64,000 nt of DNA from Rhodoferax sp. (lineage in GTDB: Bacteria; Pseudomonadota; Gammaproteobacteria; Burkholderiales; Burkholderiaceae_C), in NCBI GenBank assembly GCA_024235935.1, contig JACKLL010000006.1, positions 166,234 to 230,233 on the forward strand, given 5' to 3'. Made by a program: the position numbers and the translations under genes. Under the pieces are notes generated by a model. It had not been told where the DNA came from, ran no database searches, and was given only the letters and a program-made list of their open reading frames with translations. Below, piece by piece: positions 50,620 through 60,494 of this stretch; positions within the stretch are counted from its first letter, which is position 1; each line of letters begins with the position of its first letter.

Positions 50620-53028
50620 ATGGCCCTTCCCACACACGCACGCATCGTCATCGTCGGCGGCGGCATTGCCGGCTGCTCGACCGCCTACCACCTCGCGAAG
50701 ATGGGCCAGGCCGACGTGGTATTGCTCGAGCAGGGCAAGCTGACCAGCGGGACGACCTGGCATGCCGCCGGGCTGGTGGGGCAGATGCGACCCAACCGCA
50801 ACATGACCGTGATGAGCAAGTACGGCATCGAGCTGTACAGCACGCTGGAGGCGGAAACCGGCCTTGCGACCGGCTGGAAGCAATGCGGCAGCGTGAACGT
50901 GGCGCGCACGCCCGAGCGCATGCAGGTGTTGAAGAAGCAACTGGCGATGGCCAACAGCTTTGGCGTCGAATGCCACCTGATCGATACAAGGGAGATCGCC
51001 GAACGGGTCCCGGTCATGCGCACCGACGATCTGCAGGGCGGCCTCTGGCTGCCGGGCGACGGCAAGGCCAACCCGGCCGACCTGTGCATGTCGCTGGCCA
51101 AGGGCGCGCGCAACCGGGGCGTGGCGATCCATGAAGGCATCGAGGTCACCGGCGTCATCATCGAGGGCGGCAAGGCCGTCGGCGTGCGCACGGCACAGGG
51201 CGAGATCCGCTGCGAGGTGGTGGTCAACTGCGCCGGCCAGTGGGCACGCCAGTTCGGCCGCCTGGCCGGCGTCAATGTCCCGCTGTATTCGGCCGAACAC
51301 TTCTATGTGGTGACCGGCAAGATCGCCGGCGTGACGCCGATGATGCCGGTGGTGCGCGACCCGGACGGCTTCATCTACTACAAGGAAGAGGTCGGCGGAC
51401 TGGTGATGGGTGGCTTCGAGCCGGTGGCCAAGCCATGGAAGGTCGATCCGATTCCGTCCACCTTCCAGTTCGAACTGCTGGACGAGGACTGGGACCAGTT
51501 CGAGCCGCTGATGACCAACGCCATCCACCGCACGCCGTGCCTGGAGACGGCCGAGATCAAGATGCTGCTCAACGGGCCGGAGAGCTTCACGCCCGACGGC
51601 AACTTCATCCTGGGCGAGGCACCCGAGCTGCGCAACTACTTCGTCTGCGCCGGCTTCAATTCGGCCGGCATCGCCAACTCCGGCGGCGCCGGGCGCCTGA
51701 TCGCCGAATGGATCGTGGGCGGCGAGCCCAGCACCGACCTGTGGGATGTGGACATCCGGCGCTTCGCGGCCTTCACCGGCAACCGCAAGGCCTTGTTCGA
51801 GCGCACGGCCGAAACCCTGGGCCTGCACTATGCCATGCGCTGGCCACGCCAGGAGCTGGAAACCGCACGGCCGCTGCGCACCTCGCCGCTGTATGACACG
51901 CTGCGCGCCAAGGGTGCGGAGTTCGGCAGCAAGAACGGCTGGGAGCGGGTCAACTACTTCCGGCCCGGTGGCGCGAAAGCGCCGGCGCATACGCTGGGCA
52001 AACCGGGCTGGTTGCCCTGGATGATCGCGGAACAGCGTGCCACGCGCGAGGCGGTTGCCGTGTACGACCAGAGTTCGTTCTCCAAGCTGCAACTGCAGGG
52101 CCATGACGCGCTGGCCGTCTTGCAGCGCCTGTGCGCCAACGATATCGATGTTCCGATCGGTCGCATGGTCTATACGGCGATGCTCAATGCGCGCGGTGGC
52201 TTCGAGAGCGACCTGACCATCATTCGGCAGCAGCCCGACCGCTTTGGCGATCGCTTCCTGATCGTGACCGGATCGGGCCAGACCACGCGCGACTTCGACT
52301 GGATCTCGCGCCACATCGCGCCTACCGAACACGCCATCCTGACCGACATCTCCGCGCTGTACGGCGTGTTGTCCATCATGGGTCCGAATGCCGACACCTT
52401 GCTCGCACGGGTCAGCAACAACGCCTTCGCCGACGATCCGCTGAAATTCTCGTGGACCCGGCTGATCGACCTGGGATTCGCCCGCGTACGCGCGGCGCGC
52501 ATGAGTTACGTCGGCGGCCCGGGCTACGAGCTGTACGTGCCGGTGGAAATGATGCGCCACGTCTACCAGTCCTTAACCACGGCCGGGTCCGACCTGGGTC
52601 TGGTGGATGCCGGCTACTACGCCCTGGACGCCTTGCGCATCGAGATGGGACGGCGGGCCTGGGGCGCCGAAATCGGCCCGGACGAGACCCCGTTCGAAGC
52701 CGGCATGATGTTCGCCGTGAAGCTGGACAAGGCCACACCCTTCATCGGCCAGCAGGCGCTGCGCGAGAAAATGGACCAGCCCCTGCGCAAAAAGCTGATT
52801 CGACTGGTGATCGACGACCCTGACGCCTACACCTGGGGCGGCGAGACGATCCTGGTGGGTGATGCTGCGGTGGGCGAAATCGCCTCCACCGGCTGGAGTC
52901 CGAAGGCCGGCCGCTGCGTGGCTCTGGCCTATGTGCGGGCGGAAGCGGCGCTGCAGCCACACCAGGGCACGGCGGCCCGGGTCGACCTGTGGGGCGACCG
53001 GACGGCTGCACGTCTGTTCGATCTCTGA
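50620..53028 (+). CDS. FAD oxidoreductase fused to a GCV_T folate-binding domain (dimethylglycine/sarcosine dehydrogenase-like)
   Basis: The 802-residue protein has an FAD-binding Rossmann motif IVIVGGGIAGCSTAYHLA at the start, an HAAGLVGQMR segment resembling the covalent-FAD region, an FAO_M-like linker (about 370-430) and a GcvT-like domain (about 430-790; AVYDQSSFSKLQLQG, GYELYVP, LRIEMGRRAWGAE). Such proteins demethylate N-methylated amines and pass formaldehyde to tetrahydrofolate. It follows the phn genes on the plus strand after a 77-bp gap, with GGAG before the ATG. N-methylated 2-AEP, sarcosine or dimethylglycine are all possible substrates. Confidence 0.9.
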   Translation: MALPTHARIVIVGGGIAGCSTAYHLAKMGQADVVLLEQGKLTSGTTWHAAGLVGQMRPNRNMTVMSKYGIELYSTLEAETGLATGWKQCGSVNVARTPERMQVLKKQLAMANSFGVECHLIDTREIAERVPVMRTDDLQGGLWLPGDGKANPADLCMSLAKGARNRGVAIHEGIEVTGVIIEGGKAVGVRTAQGEIRCEVVVNCAGQWARQFGRLAGVNVPLYSAEHFYVVTGKIAGVTPMMPVVRDPDGFIYYKEEVGGLVMGGFEPVAKPWKVDPIPSTFQFELLDEDWDQFEPLMTNAIHRTPCLETAEIKMLLNGPESFTPDGNFILGEAPELRNYFVCAGFNSAGIANSGGAGRLIAEWIVGGEPSTDLWDVDIRRFAAFTGNRKALFERTAETLGLHYAMRWPRQELETARPLRTSPLYDTLRAKGAEFGSKNGWERVNYFRPGGAKAPAHTLGKPGWLPWMIAEQRATREAVAVYDQSSFSKLQLQGHDALAVLQRLCANDIDVPIGRMVYTAMLNARGGFESDLTIIRQQPDRFGDRFLIVTGSGQTTRDFDWISRHIAPTEHAILTDISALYGVLSIMGPNADTLLARVSNNAFADDPLKFSWTRLIDLGFARVRAARMSYVGGPGYELYVPVEMMRHVYQSLTTAGSDLGLVDAGYYALDALRIEMGRRAWGAEIGPDETPFEAGMMFAVKLDKATPFIGQQALREKMDQPLRKKLIRLVIDDPDAYTWGGETILVGDAAVGEIASTGWSPKAGRCVALAYVRAEAALQPHQGTAARVDLWGDRTAARLFDL

Positions 53029-53075
53029 GCCGCACGAGCCCCACCTCTGCGGCGCAACGGCGCTGAGGCGCGCTT

Positions 53076-53119
53076 CCCGGGCCGGCCCGGCCCGGCCCGG
53101 CCCGGCGCGGCGCGGCGCG
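53076..53119. repeat. GC-only pentanucleotide tandem repeat
   Basis: Six units of CCCGG (one GCCGG variant) are followed by two CGCGG units and a partial third, in the 96-bp gap between two convergent genes. It is composed only of G and C. It may serve as a crude termination or pausing zone and is a candidate variable-number locus. Confidence 0.9.
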
Positions 53120-53124
53120 TCAGA

Positions 53125-55032
53125 TCATTGCAGACCGTATTGGTGCACCAGCCCCAGCGACAGACCGGCCCACATGATCAGGAACAGCGGTCCGCCGACC
53201 CGCAAGAAGTCTGCGAACCGGTAGTCTCCCGCGTTCATGACCAGCAGGTTGGTCTGGTAACCCATAGGCGTGAGGTAGCACAGGTTGCAGCCAAACAGCA
53301 CTGCGAGCACGAACGGTTCGGCATCCACGCCCAGCGACTGCGCCAGCGCGACACCGAGCGGCGTGCCAATGGCAGCCGCGGCATTGTTGGACACGAAGTT
53401 GGTCAGCAAGCCCATCAGCCCCATCAGCAACACCAGCAACCAGGTCGGACCCAGGGCACCGGCCGTGGCCGCGAGCTGCTGTGCGGCCCAGGCGGTAGCG
53501 CCGGTCACGCTCAAGGCATCGCCCAGTGCCAGACTGGAGGCCACCAGCAGGATGACCTTGACCGACAAGGATTGCGCCACGTCGTCCCATGACAGGCAAC
53601 GCGCCAGCAGCAGGGCGATGACACCGGCCAGCGCCGCCAGCGCGATCGGCAGCGTCTTGGTGGCGGCCAGCAGCACCACGGCGGCCATCACAGCCAGTGC
53701 GACCCACGCCTTGTCCTGGCGCGGCAACATGTAGCGGGCATCGAGCAGCAGACCATAACCTTCGCGCTGCACCCGGGCGATATCTTCCTGCTTGCCTTGC
53801 AGCAGCAGAATGTCGCCGCCCCGCACGACCCGATCGACCAGGCTCTGGCGCTCCCAACCGCCGGGCTTGGAGCGGGGACGCAGGCCGACCACCACCACCC
53901 CGAAGCGTTCCGCCAAGCGCTCCTGGCGCACGGTTCGCCGCACCAGGGGCGACTCGTTGACGACCACCAGTTGGGCCACCACCGCGGAGGGAATTGCTTC
54001 TGCGGGTCCGGCATCTTCAGCGTCGTCTTCCTGCTGCGCCGGGCTCTCGCCCGCGCCTTCGGCCTTTTGCTTGTCGGCACCATCGTGCAGGTTGTGCAGC
54101 GAGGCGTCCAGCGTGGCCTCCAGATCTTTCAGGTCGCGCGCCGTCCCCTGCACCACCAGCCGGTCGCCGGCGCGCAGGGTGACGGACGGCAGCTTGACGA
54201 TCGCCAGTGCATTGCGCTGCAACTGCACCAGTTGCAGGCGGTTGCCGCTGGCGCCGAAGGCCTCACCCAGCGTCTGTCCCTCGAACCGGCTGCCTTCGGT
54301 GATGCGCAATTCGGCGTCGAAGACCTGCTCGGACAGTTGTTCGGCACGCGGTTGTACATGGGCCAGCAGCCGCGGCGCGACCAGCCACAGATAGGTCAGC
54401 GCCGGCACGGCCGCCATCGCGACGATGCCGGTAAAGCTGAACATGCCCAGCCCCGTGACGCCCAATCCGGCAGCCAGCGCAACCACGATCAGATTGGTGG
54501 AGGTGCCTATGGTCGTGGCCATGCCACCGATCAGCACCGCATAGTTCATCGGCAACAGCATCGCGCCGGCCGCCACACGCGCGCGGGCGGCGGCCGCCAG
54601 AATCAGCGGGATCAGCAACACCACCACCGGCGTGTCGTTGATCAGGCCACTGACACCGGCCGCCCCCACCAATACGGCCAGCAAGGCCAGGCGCGGGCGC
54701 TGCGTCACCCAGGTGGACAAACGCCGCGCAGCCGGCTCCAATGCGCCAGTGACCACCAAGGCATGGCCCAGAACCATTAGTGCGCAGATTGCGATCAGCG
54801 CGGGATGGCCGAAGCCGGCAAAGAAGCGGGCGGGGTCCACCGGCCCGTCGGGGCCGGCCAGCGGCGCCAGCACAAAACCCAGCGGAATGACCGACAGCAC
54901 CACCAGGCTCACCGTAGCGACCGGCCAGCGGTCCCAGATCAGGACGGCGAAGACAAGCGCGGCAAACAAGGCCATGGCCAGGCCATGGGGGCTCAACGGG
55001 ACCGTCTGCAATGCCAACGCGGTGGAGTTCAT
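53125..55032 (-). CDS. SLC13-type (ArsB/NhaD-TRAP) permease with paired RCK_C domains
   Basis: The 635-residue protein has two membrane halves (about 15-220 and 420-630) enclosing a soluble region with two RCK_C-like domains (about 225-310 and 330-415; LRAGDRLVVQGTARDL and VVRGGDILLLQGKQEDIARV are the repeated motif). It carries TPVVVLLIPLILA and FVSNNAAAAIGTPLGVALAQ typical of the SLC13 ion transporter superfamily. The substrate is probably an anion such as a dicarboxylate or sulfate, not determinable here. The ATG at 55032 begins directly before the first helix. Confidence 0.85.
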   Translation of the reverse strand: MNSTALALQTVPLSPHGLAMALFAALVFAVLIWDRWPVATVSLVVLSVIPLGFVLAPLAGPDGPVDPARFFAGFGHPALIAICALMVLGHALVVTGALEPAARRLSTWVTQRPRLALLAVLVGAAGVSGLINDTPVVVLLIPLILAAAARARVAAGAMLLPMNYAVLIGGMATTIGTSTNLIVVALAAGLGVTGLGMFSFTGIVAMAAVPALTYLWLVAPRLLAHVQPRAEQLSEQVFDAELRITEGSRFEGQTLGEAFGASGNRLQLVQLQRNALAIVKLPSVTLRAGDRLVVQGTARDLKDLEATLDASLHNLHDGADKQKAEGAGESPAQQEDDAEDAGPAEAIPSAVVAQLVVVNESPLVRRTVRQERLAERFGVVVVGLRPRSKPGGWERQSLVDRVVRGGDILLLQGKQEDIARVQREGYGLLLDARYMLPRQDKAWVALAVMAAVVLLAATKTLPIALAALAGVIALLLARCLSWDDVAQSLSVKVILLVASSLALGDALSVTGATAWAAQQLAATAGALGPTWLLVLLMGLMGLLTNFVSNNAAAAIGTPLGVALAQSLGVDAEPFVLAVLFGCNLCYLTPMGYQTNLLVMNAGDYRFADFLRVGGPLFLIMWAGLSLGLVHQYGLQ

Positions 55033-55209
55033 CGGGATGCGCAACTGCCACCCGCGCCGCATTACGGCGCATTCATGGCATATCGTACGAAGTGGACCAG
55101 TCGCCATGGTGCCACCAGGCCCCGCACCGTGCCGTAGGACGGCAGGCACTGCCACAGCAGGAGTCGACCGGTCGGGTTCGGCACGCGGCCTATGGCGGGC
55201 CCGGGGCCG

Positions 55210-56928
55210 TCACCGCTGGCGCCAGGCCTGTGTGCGGCGCTCCAGCCGGCGGGTGATCAGCAAATGCGCGATCTTCACGGTGGCCGACGTGGCGACGATC
55301 GCCACCGCCATGGCGGCAGCCGCGGCCGTGAAGCCGGACTCGTCCATGTTGATGATGGTCACGGCCGCCAGCTTGGTGTCGGTGGAATACAGGAAGATCA
55401 CCGCTGAAACCGTGGTCATGGCGTTCACGAACAGGTAGATGCTGATGTCGAGCACGGCCGGCAGACACACCGGCACGGACACCCGCGTCATCGTGCGCAG
55501 CAACGACACCTTGAGCGAGGCCGACACCGCCTCGAATTCATGGTCGAGCTGCTTGAGCGCCGTGGTTGCCGTCAGGTGGCTGACGGTGTAGAAGTGCGTG
55601 ACCGAGTTGACCACCAGAATGGCCATCGTGGCGTAGATGAAGCCAAAGGGATTGCCCTTGGCATTGAAGAAGAAGATGTACGCCAAGCCCAGCACCAGGC
55701 CCGGGACGGCCATCGGCAGCATGGCCATGAACTGTGCGACCGCGCGGCCGGCGCCAAAGGACCGGGTCTTCTCCAGCAGGTAGGCCCCGACGAATACGAT
55801 CACGGTGCCGATCACGGCCGTCCATGCCGCCATCTCGACCGAGTTGAAATACGCGGACCAGCCGTTGGTGTCGAAGTCGCCGAAGTTGTAGTTCTTCAGC
55901 GTCAGCGCCAGGTTGTAGGGCCAGCGGGACACGAAGGACGCCCAGACCGACATGGCCAACAGGACGAAGATCAGGAAACCCACGACCGCGCAGAAGATGA
56001 ACAGGCCGTTGTCACGCCCGGAATCGGGCTTGGGGACCAGGGGCACGGCGCGCGCCGACAGCAAGGCCACCTGCCGACCCTGGATGATGCGATCGGCCAT
56101 GAAGGCCACGACGGCCGGGATCAGCAGCACGAAGCCCACCACTGCGCCCATCTCGAAGTTCTGCTGCCCGATGACCTGCTTGAAGATGTCGGTGGCCAGC
56201 ACGTTGAAGCGCCCCCCGATCACCTTGGCAATGCCGAAGTCGGTCATCACCAGCGTGAAGATCACGAAGCCGGCGCTGATGACGCCGTACTTGGCGCCGG
56301 GCAGCGTGACGGTGAAGAACACGCGCGTCTTCGACGCGCCCAGTGCGTCGGCGGCTTCGTACAGCCGCGAGTCGGCCATCGACAGGGCGGCCAGCAGAAT
56401 CATCAGCGCATGCGGAAAGCAGTAGAACACCTGCGAGATGACGATACCGACCGGGCCATAGATCTCGACCCCGAACATCCAGTCCTTCAGAAAGCCCTGG
56501 TTGCCGAACAGGTAGATCAGCGAGATGGCCGGCAGCAGCGAAGGCGCAAGGATGGGGATCAGCGCCAGTGCCTGGAACAGACCTTTCCAGCGCATGCAGC
56601 TGCGCTGCAGCGCATAGGCATAGACAAAGGCCAGCGGCAGCACGATGGCGGTCGACAGAACCGCAATGAACAGGCTGTTCCAGACCGAGGCGAACAGGGC
56701 CGGGGTGGAGAAATACTGGATGTAGTTGGCCAGGCCGACGAATTCGCCGTTCTGGTTCTGGAAGCTCTTGGACAGCAGCCACCACAGCGGCAGGATCAGC
56801 GTGAGCCCGAGCCAGCCAATCATCAGGCAGATGCCGCCGCGCATCAGCCAGTCGTCGCGGTCCAGACGGCGTCTGGTGGCCGGCAGGGCGCCCGCGCCTG
56901 GCGCCGCGGTCGTGGCGGTGCCGGTCAC
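55210..56928 (-). CDS. phnU: Fused permease of the 2-aminoethylphosphonate ABC transporter
   Basis: The 572-residue protein has about twelve membrane helices in two BPD_transp repeats (about 30-290 and 300-560), each with an EAA-type loop (YEAADALGASKTRVFFTVTLP and EFEAVSASLKVSLLRTMTRVSVP). One polypeptide therefore forms both halves of the pore, as in PhnU2-type AEP transporters. The GTG start overlaps the ATPase stop by four bases. Confidence 0.88.
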   Translation of the reverse strand: MTGTATTAAPGAGALPATRRRLDRDDWLMRGGICLMIGWLGLTLILPLWWLLSKSFQNQNGEFVGLANYIQYFSTPALFASVWNSLFIAVLSTAIVLPLAFVYAYALQRSCMRWKGLFQALALIPILAPSLLPAISLIYLFGNQGFLKDWMFGVEIYGPVGIVISQVFYCFPHALMILLAALSMADSRLYEAADALGASKTRVFFTVTLPGAKYGVISAGFVIFTLVMTDFGIAKVIGGRFNVLATDIFKQVIGQQNFEMGAVVGFVLLIPAVVAFMADRIIQGRQVALLSARAVPLVPKPDSGRDNGLFIFCAVVGFLIFVLLAMSVWASFVSRWPYNLALTLKNYNFGDFDTNGWSAYFNSVEMAAWTAVIGTVIVFVGAYLLEKTRSFGAGRAVAQFMAMLPMAVPGLVLGLAYIFFFNAKGNPFGFIYATMAILVVNSVTHFYTVSHLTATTALKQLDHEFEAVSASLKVSLLRTMTRVSVPVCLPAVLDISIYLFVNAMTTVSAVIFLYSTDTKLAAVTIINMDESGFTAAAAAMAVAIVATSATVKIAHLLITRRLERRTQAWRQR

Positions 56929-58034
56929 GACGCGCTGGGCGCTCCGGGAAAGACCCGGATCCGCTCGGATGGCAGGCCGACCAGCATCTCCATGCCTTCG
57001 GAAATGGACAGGTCGCGCACGGTATTGATCGAGAAGTCCGCCAGCAGGGCCGGCTTGTCACCATGGATGGCCAGGCCGACGCGGCAGAAGGAGCCCAGGA
57101 ACTCCATCTCGGCGACCCGGACCGCGAAGGTGTTCTCGGCATTGGCGTCGACGTTGCGTACCACCACATCTTCAGGGCGGATCGCCAGCGTGACCTCGCT
57201 GCCCGGGCCTGGCTGGATGCCGATGTCGCAGCTCAGGTCCATGGCGCCGTAGCGCGCCAGGCCCGGCTTGACGACGACACCTGCCAGCAGATTGGTCTTG
57301 CCCACGAAGTCAGCGACGAAGGCACTGGCTGGCTCACGGTAAACCTGGATCGGCGTTCCGACCTGTTCGATGACGCCATGGTTCATGACCACGATGCGGT
57401 CGGCCATGGTCAGCGCCTCCTCCTGGTCGTGCGTGACCATGATGGTCGTCACACCCAGGCGCTTGTGCAATTGGCGAATCTCCTGGCGCAGATAGGCGCG
57501 GACGCGCGCGTCCAGCGCGCTGAGCGGTTCGTCGAGCAGCAACAGGCCTGGCGACAAGGCCAGCGCCCGCGCCAATGCGACCCGCTGCTGCATGCCGCCG
57601 GAGAGCTGGGCCGGGTATTTGGGACCGGAGTCGGGCAGGCCGACCAGCCGCAACAGGTCGGCGACCCGGGTGGCGATCTCCACCTTGGGCATGCGCCGGC
57701 TCACGAGGCCGTAACCCACGTTGTCGGCGACGGTCAGGTTGGGGAACAGGGCATACGACTGGAACACGATGCCGAAGTCGCGCTGCGATGCCGGCAGGTT
57801 GGAGATCTCGCGATCCGCCTGGAAGATGCGTCCGGAGGTCTGGGTTTCCAGGCCAGCAATGGCGCGCAGCAAGGTGGTCTTGCCACAGCCCGACGGGCCG
57901 AGAAAACAGACGAACTCGCCGGGAAAGACCTCCAGCGACAACTCCTTGAGTGCCCAGAAGCTGCCGAATTGCTTCGTCAGATGCTCGATGCGCAGGTAAG
58001 GCGACTGGGGCGGCTGAACGTCTTTTTCTTGCAT
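56925..58034 (-). CDS. phnT: ATP-binding subunit of the 2-aminoethylphosphonate ABC transporter
   Basis: The 369-residue ATPase has Walker A GPSGCGKTTLLR, Q-loop VFQSYALFP, signature LSGGMQQRVALARALA, Walker B LLLLDEPLSALD and the switch His in THDQEEAL. A TOBE_2-like C-terminal domain (about 280-365) follows. It is of the PotA/FbpC-like group; assignment to AEP rests on the linked phnS, permease and operator. The frame starts at the ATG at 58034 after an 82-bp gap to phnS. Confidence 0.9.
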   Translation of the reverse strand: MQEKDVQPPQSPYLRIEHLTKQFGSFWALKELSLEVFPGEFVCFLGPSGCGKTTLLRAIAGLETQTSGRIFQADREISNLPASQRDFGIVFQSYALFPNLTVADNVGYGLVSRRMPKVEIATRVADLLRLVGLPDSGPKYPAQLSGGMQQRVALARALALSPGLLLLDEPLSALDARVRAYLRQEIRQLHKRLGVTTIMVTHDQEEALTMADRIVVMNHGVIEQVGTPIQVYREPASAFVADFVGKTNLLAGVVVKPGLARYGAMDLSCDIGIQPGPGSEVTLAIRPEDVVVRNVDANAENTFAVRVAEMEFLGSFCRVGLAIHGDKPALLADFSINTVRDLSISEGMEMLVGLPSERIRVFPGAPSAS

Positions 58035-58116
58035 GCTCGCGCGCGGACCGCAAGGCCCGATCCGGTGATCAGGCCTTGCTTCCGTCAGGGTTCAAAGGGT
58101 CGGGAAGGGGGATGGC

Positions 58117-59154
58117 TTATTTCGGCGCCGACTTGCCGTCGTAGCGCTTGGTCCACTCGGCCAGGATGCGTGCACGCTCGGCGCCCATCTTCGACAGGTC
58201 GATCTTGACCATGGCGGAATCGGCGCTGGGCGGATAGTTCGGCGGCGCGGGGTTCATGCCAGGGTAGCCGACGATGGCGTAGTACTTGCCGTACATCTCG
58301 TATGCGCCCTTGCTGACCGCGAAATCGGCAAGCTTCTGGGCTGCAGCCATGTTCTTGGTGCCCTTGACGATGGCCGTGGCTTCCATGTCCCACGGCGCGC
58401 CTTCCTTGGCCAGGATGATGTCGATCGGGGCGCCGCCGGTCTTTTCCTTGGCGCCGCGCATGTCGAAGCCGATGCCGATCACGCGCTCACCCTTGGCGGC
58501 CTGCACGCAGGGTGCCGAACCGGAGTGGGTGTAGACGGCGACGTTCTGGTGCAGCTTGTCCATGAACTCCCAGCCGCCCTTCTCGCCCATGATCTGCAGC
58601 CAGGCGTAGACCGCCTGGTAGCCCGTGCCCGACGAAGCCGGGTTGGGCATGACGATGGAGTCCTTGTAGACCGGATTGGTCAGATCAGCCCAGGAGGTGG
58701 GCTTGGGCATGTTCTTCTTGCCACCTTCGATGGTGTTGTAGCACATGACCGCCAGCCAGGCGTCCATGCCGGTCCACATCGTCGGGTTCTTGTCGCTGCG
58801 GAACACCGGCTTGATCTGGTCCACGCCCTTCGGCGTGTAACCCTGCAGCATGCCCATGGATTCGAACAGCGCGATGCTCGATGCACCCAGGCCCCAGATC
58901 ACGTCCGCGCGCGGATTGTCTTTTTCGGCCAGCAAGCGCGCCGTGATGACACCCGTGGAGTCACGCACCCAGGCGATCTCGACATCGTTGTGCGCCGCTT
59001 CGAAGGCTTGCTTGTAAGCCCCCAGCTGGTCGTTCTCGAGCGCCGTGTAGACCGTGAGCTTGGTTTTCTGCGCCAGCGCCGGAACGGCAAGCAGTGCGGA
59101 GACCGCTACGACTGCCGCGCCCTGCAGCAATTTGCGGACGGTGGGTTTGAACAT
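58117..59154 (-). CDS. phnS: Periplasmic 2-aminoethylphosphonate-binding protein
   Basis: The 345-residue protein has a Sec signal peptide (KLLQGAAVVAVSALLAVPALAQ) and the SBP_bac_8 fold: LTVYTALENDQLGAYKQAFEAAHNDVEIAW, LLAEKDNPRADVIWGLG and MPNPASSGTGYQAVYAWL. It is of the iron/AEP-binding type; AEP is inferred from linkage to PhnT, the fused permease and the PhnR-like palindrome. An AAGGAG stands ahead of the ATG at 59154. First gene of the phnS-phnT-phnU operon. Confidence 0.88.
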   Translation of the reverse strand: MFKPTVRKLLQGAAVVAVSALLAVPALAQKTKLTVYTALENDQLGAYKQAFEAAHNDVEIAWVRDSTGVITARLLAEKDNPRADVIWGLGASSIALFESMGMLQGYTPKGVDQIKPVFRSDKNPTMWTGMDAWLAVMCYNTIEGGKKNMPKPTSWADLTNPVYKDSIVMPNPASSGTGYQAVYAWLQIMGEKGGWEFMDKLHQNVAVYTHSGSAPCVQAAKGERVIGIGFDMRGAKEKTGGAPIDIILAKEGAPWDMEATAIVKGTKNMAAAQKLADFAVSKGAYEMYGKYYAIVGYPGMNPAPPNYPPSADSAMVKIDLSKMGAERARILAEWTKRYDGKSAPK

Positions 59155-59280
59155 GGTGAGAACTCCTTTAGCGGATGGGTTGACGGTCTCCGGCGAAGCC
59201 GGTCCTTGCTGACGCACTCTATGAACACATGGTGACAGGAACGTTACAAATCAGGGGACAAAGCCAGTTTCAAGGCATTT

Positions 59281-59304
59281 TTGTAAATTGTCAACAATTT
59301 ACAA
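59281..59304. promoter_or_regulatory. Perfect 24-bp palindrome, probable PhnR operator upstream of phnS
   Basis: Arms TTGTAAATTGT and ACAATTTACAA are perfect inverted repeats around a central CA. The site lies about 127 bp upstream of phnS and about 107 bp beyond the stop of the LysR gene, in an otherwise featureless gap of 257 bp. It shares both arms with the site at 46194-46217. Confidence 0.75.
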
Positions 59305-59411
59305 CGAGGCTTCGCGATTGAAATGCCATCCGCTTGCACCCCAAGGTTCATGGACACGTAACAGCATACGCGCCAGAGCCTTCGGACAACGCAGGACTTA
59401 CCCGTATTGCG

Positions 59412-60353
59412 TCAGGACGGCGCCTGCGACACACCGTGGGTCTGCAACAAACATGCCTGAAAAACCCGCGCCGCTCGCGAAGGCTCGGGCGAGCGCCGCA
59501 GGATGGTCAGAAACTGGCACTCGTAATGGAACAGGGCCGGGTGCAGGGCCCGCATCAGCCCCGCCTGCACGAACGGTGCGGCATAGTGGTCGGGCAGGAA
59601 ACCCAGGAAGCGCCCCGACAGAATCAGCGTCGCGATGGCTTCCTGGTCGAACGCCGTCGCCTGGCGTGCCATGCGCATCTGCTGGCTGATTTCCATGTTG
59701 GGTGAGTGGTAGCCCAGGCCGGCAAAGCGGTGCGCAGCCAGCGAATCCCACCCCAAGGCGGTGTCCCGCGCACCAAACAGCGCGTGCGATGCACCGCAAT
59801 ACAGCAGCATGGTCTCATCGAACAGCACGTCGTAGCTGAGACTGTCGGAGCGCCGATGGCCGGGGATCACGCCGACCTGAAACTGCCCGTCGATGACGCC
59901 ACGCTCGATGGCATTGATCGGTGCCACATGCAGGTGGAGCGAAACGTCCGGGGCCTGGTCGCAGAACAGCGCGATCGCCGCGCCGATGTGGGCCGCCGGA
60001 TTGCTGGCGGTCTTGTCGAACAAGGCCACATGCAGTTGCCCGCCCAGCCGGCGATGGATCGCATCGACGCTGGCGCGAAACGACTCGGTCGACGCCAGCA
60101 GGCGAATGGTTTCGGCATAGATCTGCTCACCTTCGGCCGTCAGTGCAAATCCGCCACGGCCGCGTCGGCACAAGGTCATGCCGAGCCGTACTTCGAGATC
60201 CTTGACGTGGCGGCTGATGGTGGAAACGCCGATGTTGAGCTCCAGTTCAGCCGCGGCCATGCCCCCACAGTCGACCACGGCCTTGAACACCCGCAGCAGG
60301 CGCAGATCCATGTCGCCGAGCTGCCCCAGAACCGCATGGCTTTTTACTTTCAT
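59412..60353 (-). CDS. LysR-family transcriptional regulator
   Basis: The 313-residue protein has an N-terminal helix-turn-helix (about 16-75; DLRLLRVFKAVVDCGGMAAAELELNIGVSTISRHVKDLEVRLGMTLCRR) and a LysR substrate-binding domain (about 105-310). It diverges from the omega-aminotransferase gene, and a candidate box lies at 60365-60388. A likely role is activation of the beta-alanine catabolic genes, like BauR, but this is inference. ATG at 60353 is the only good start. Confidence 0.9.
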   Translation of the reverse strand: MKVKSHAVLGQLGDMDLRLLRVFKAVVDCGGMAAAELELNIGVSTISRHVKDLEVRLGMTLCRRGRGGFALTAEGEQIYAETIRLLASTESFRASVDAIHRRLGGQLHVALFDKTASNPAAHIGAAIALFCDQAPDVSLHLHVAPINAIERGVIDGQFQVGVIPGHRRSDSLSYDVLFDETMLLYCGASHALFGARDTALGWDSLAAHRFAGLGYHSPNMEISQQMRMARQATAFDQEAIATLILSGRFLGFLPDHYAAPFVQAGLMRALHPALFHYECQFLTILRRSPEPSRAARVFQACLLQTHGVSQAPS

Positions 60354-60364
60354 AGATCAGCAAC

Positions 60365-60388
60365 TGAATCGTGATATTTCGACATTCA
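60365..60388. promoter_or_regulatory. Candidate LysR-type box between the regulator and aminotransferase genes
   Basis: TGAAT and ATTCA arms (60365-60369 and 60384-60388) bracket a 14-base AT-rich spacer, a dyad within the divergent 141-bp region. It fits the loose T-N11-A form of LysR boxes but is weak evidence. Confidence 0.35.
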
Positions 60389-60494
60389 TAAGAGTAACAG
60401 AGGGCGCCACAATGCGACGTTCGCATCAGCGCGCCCGCTTGGATTCCCTCCCTGTTCCTGCCCTATTCCTGACCTATTGCCCGGAGAAACCACC

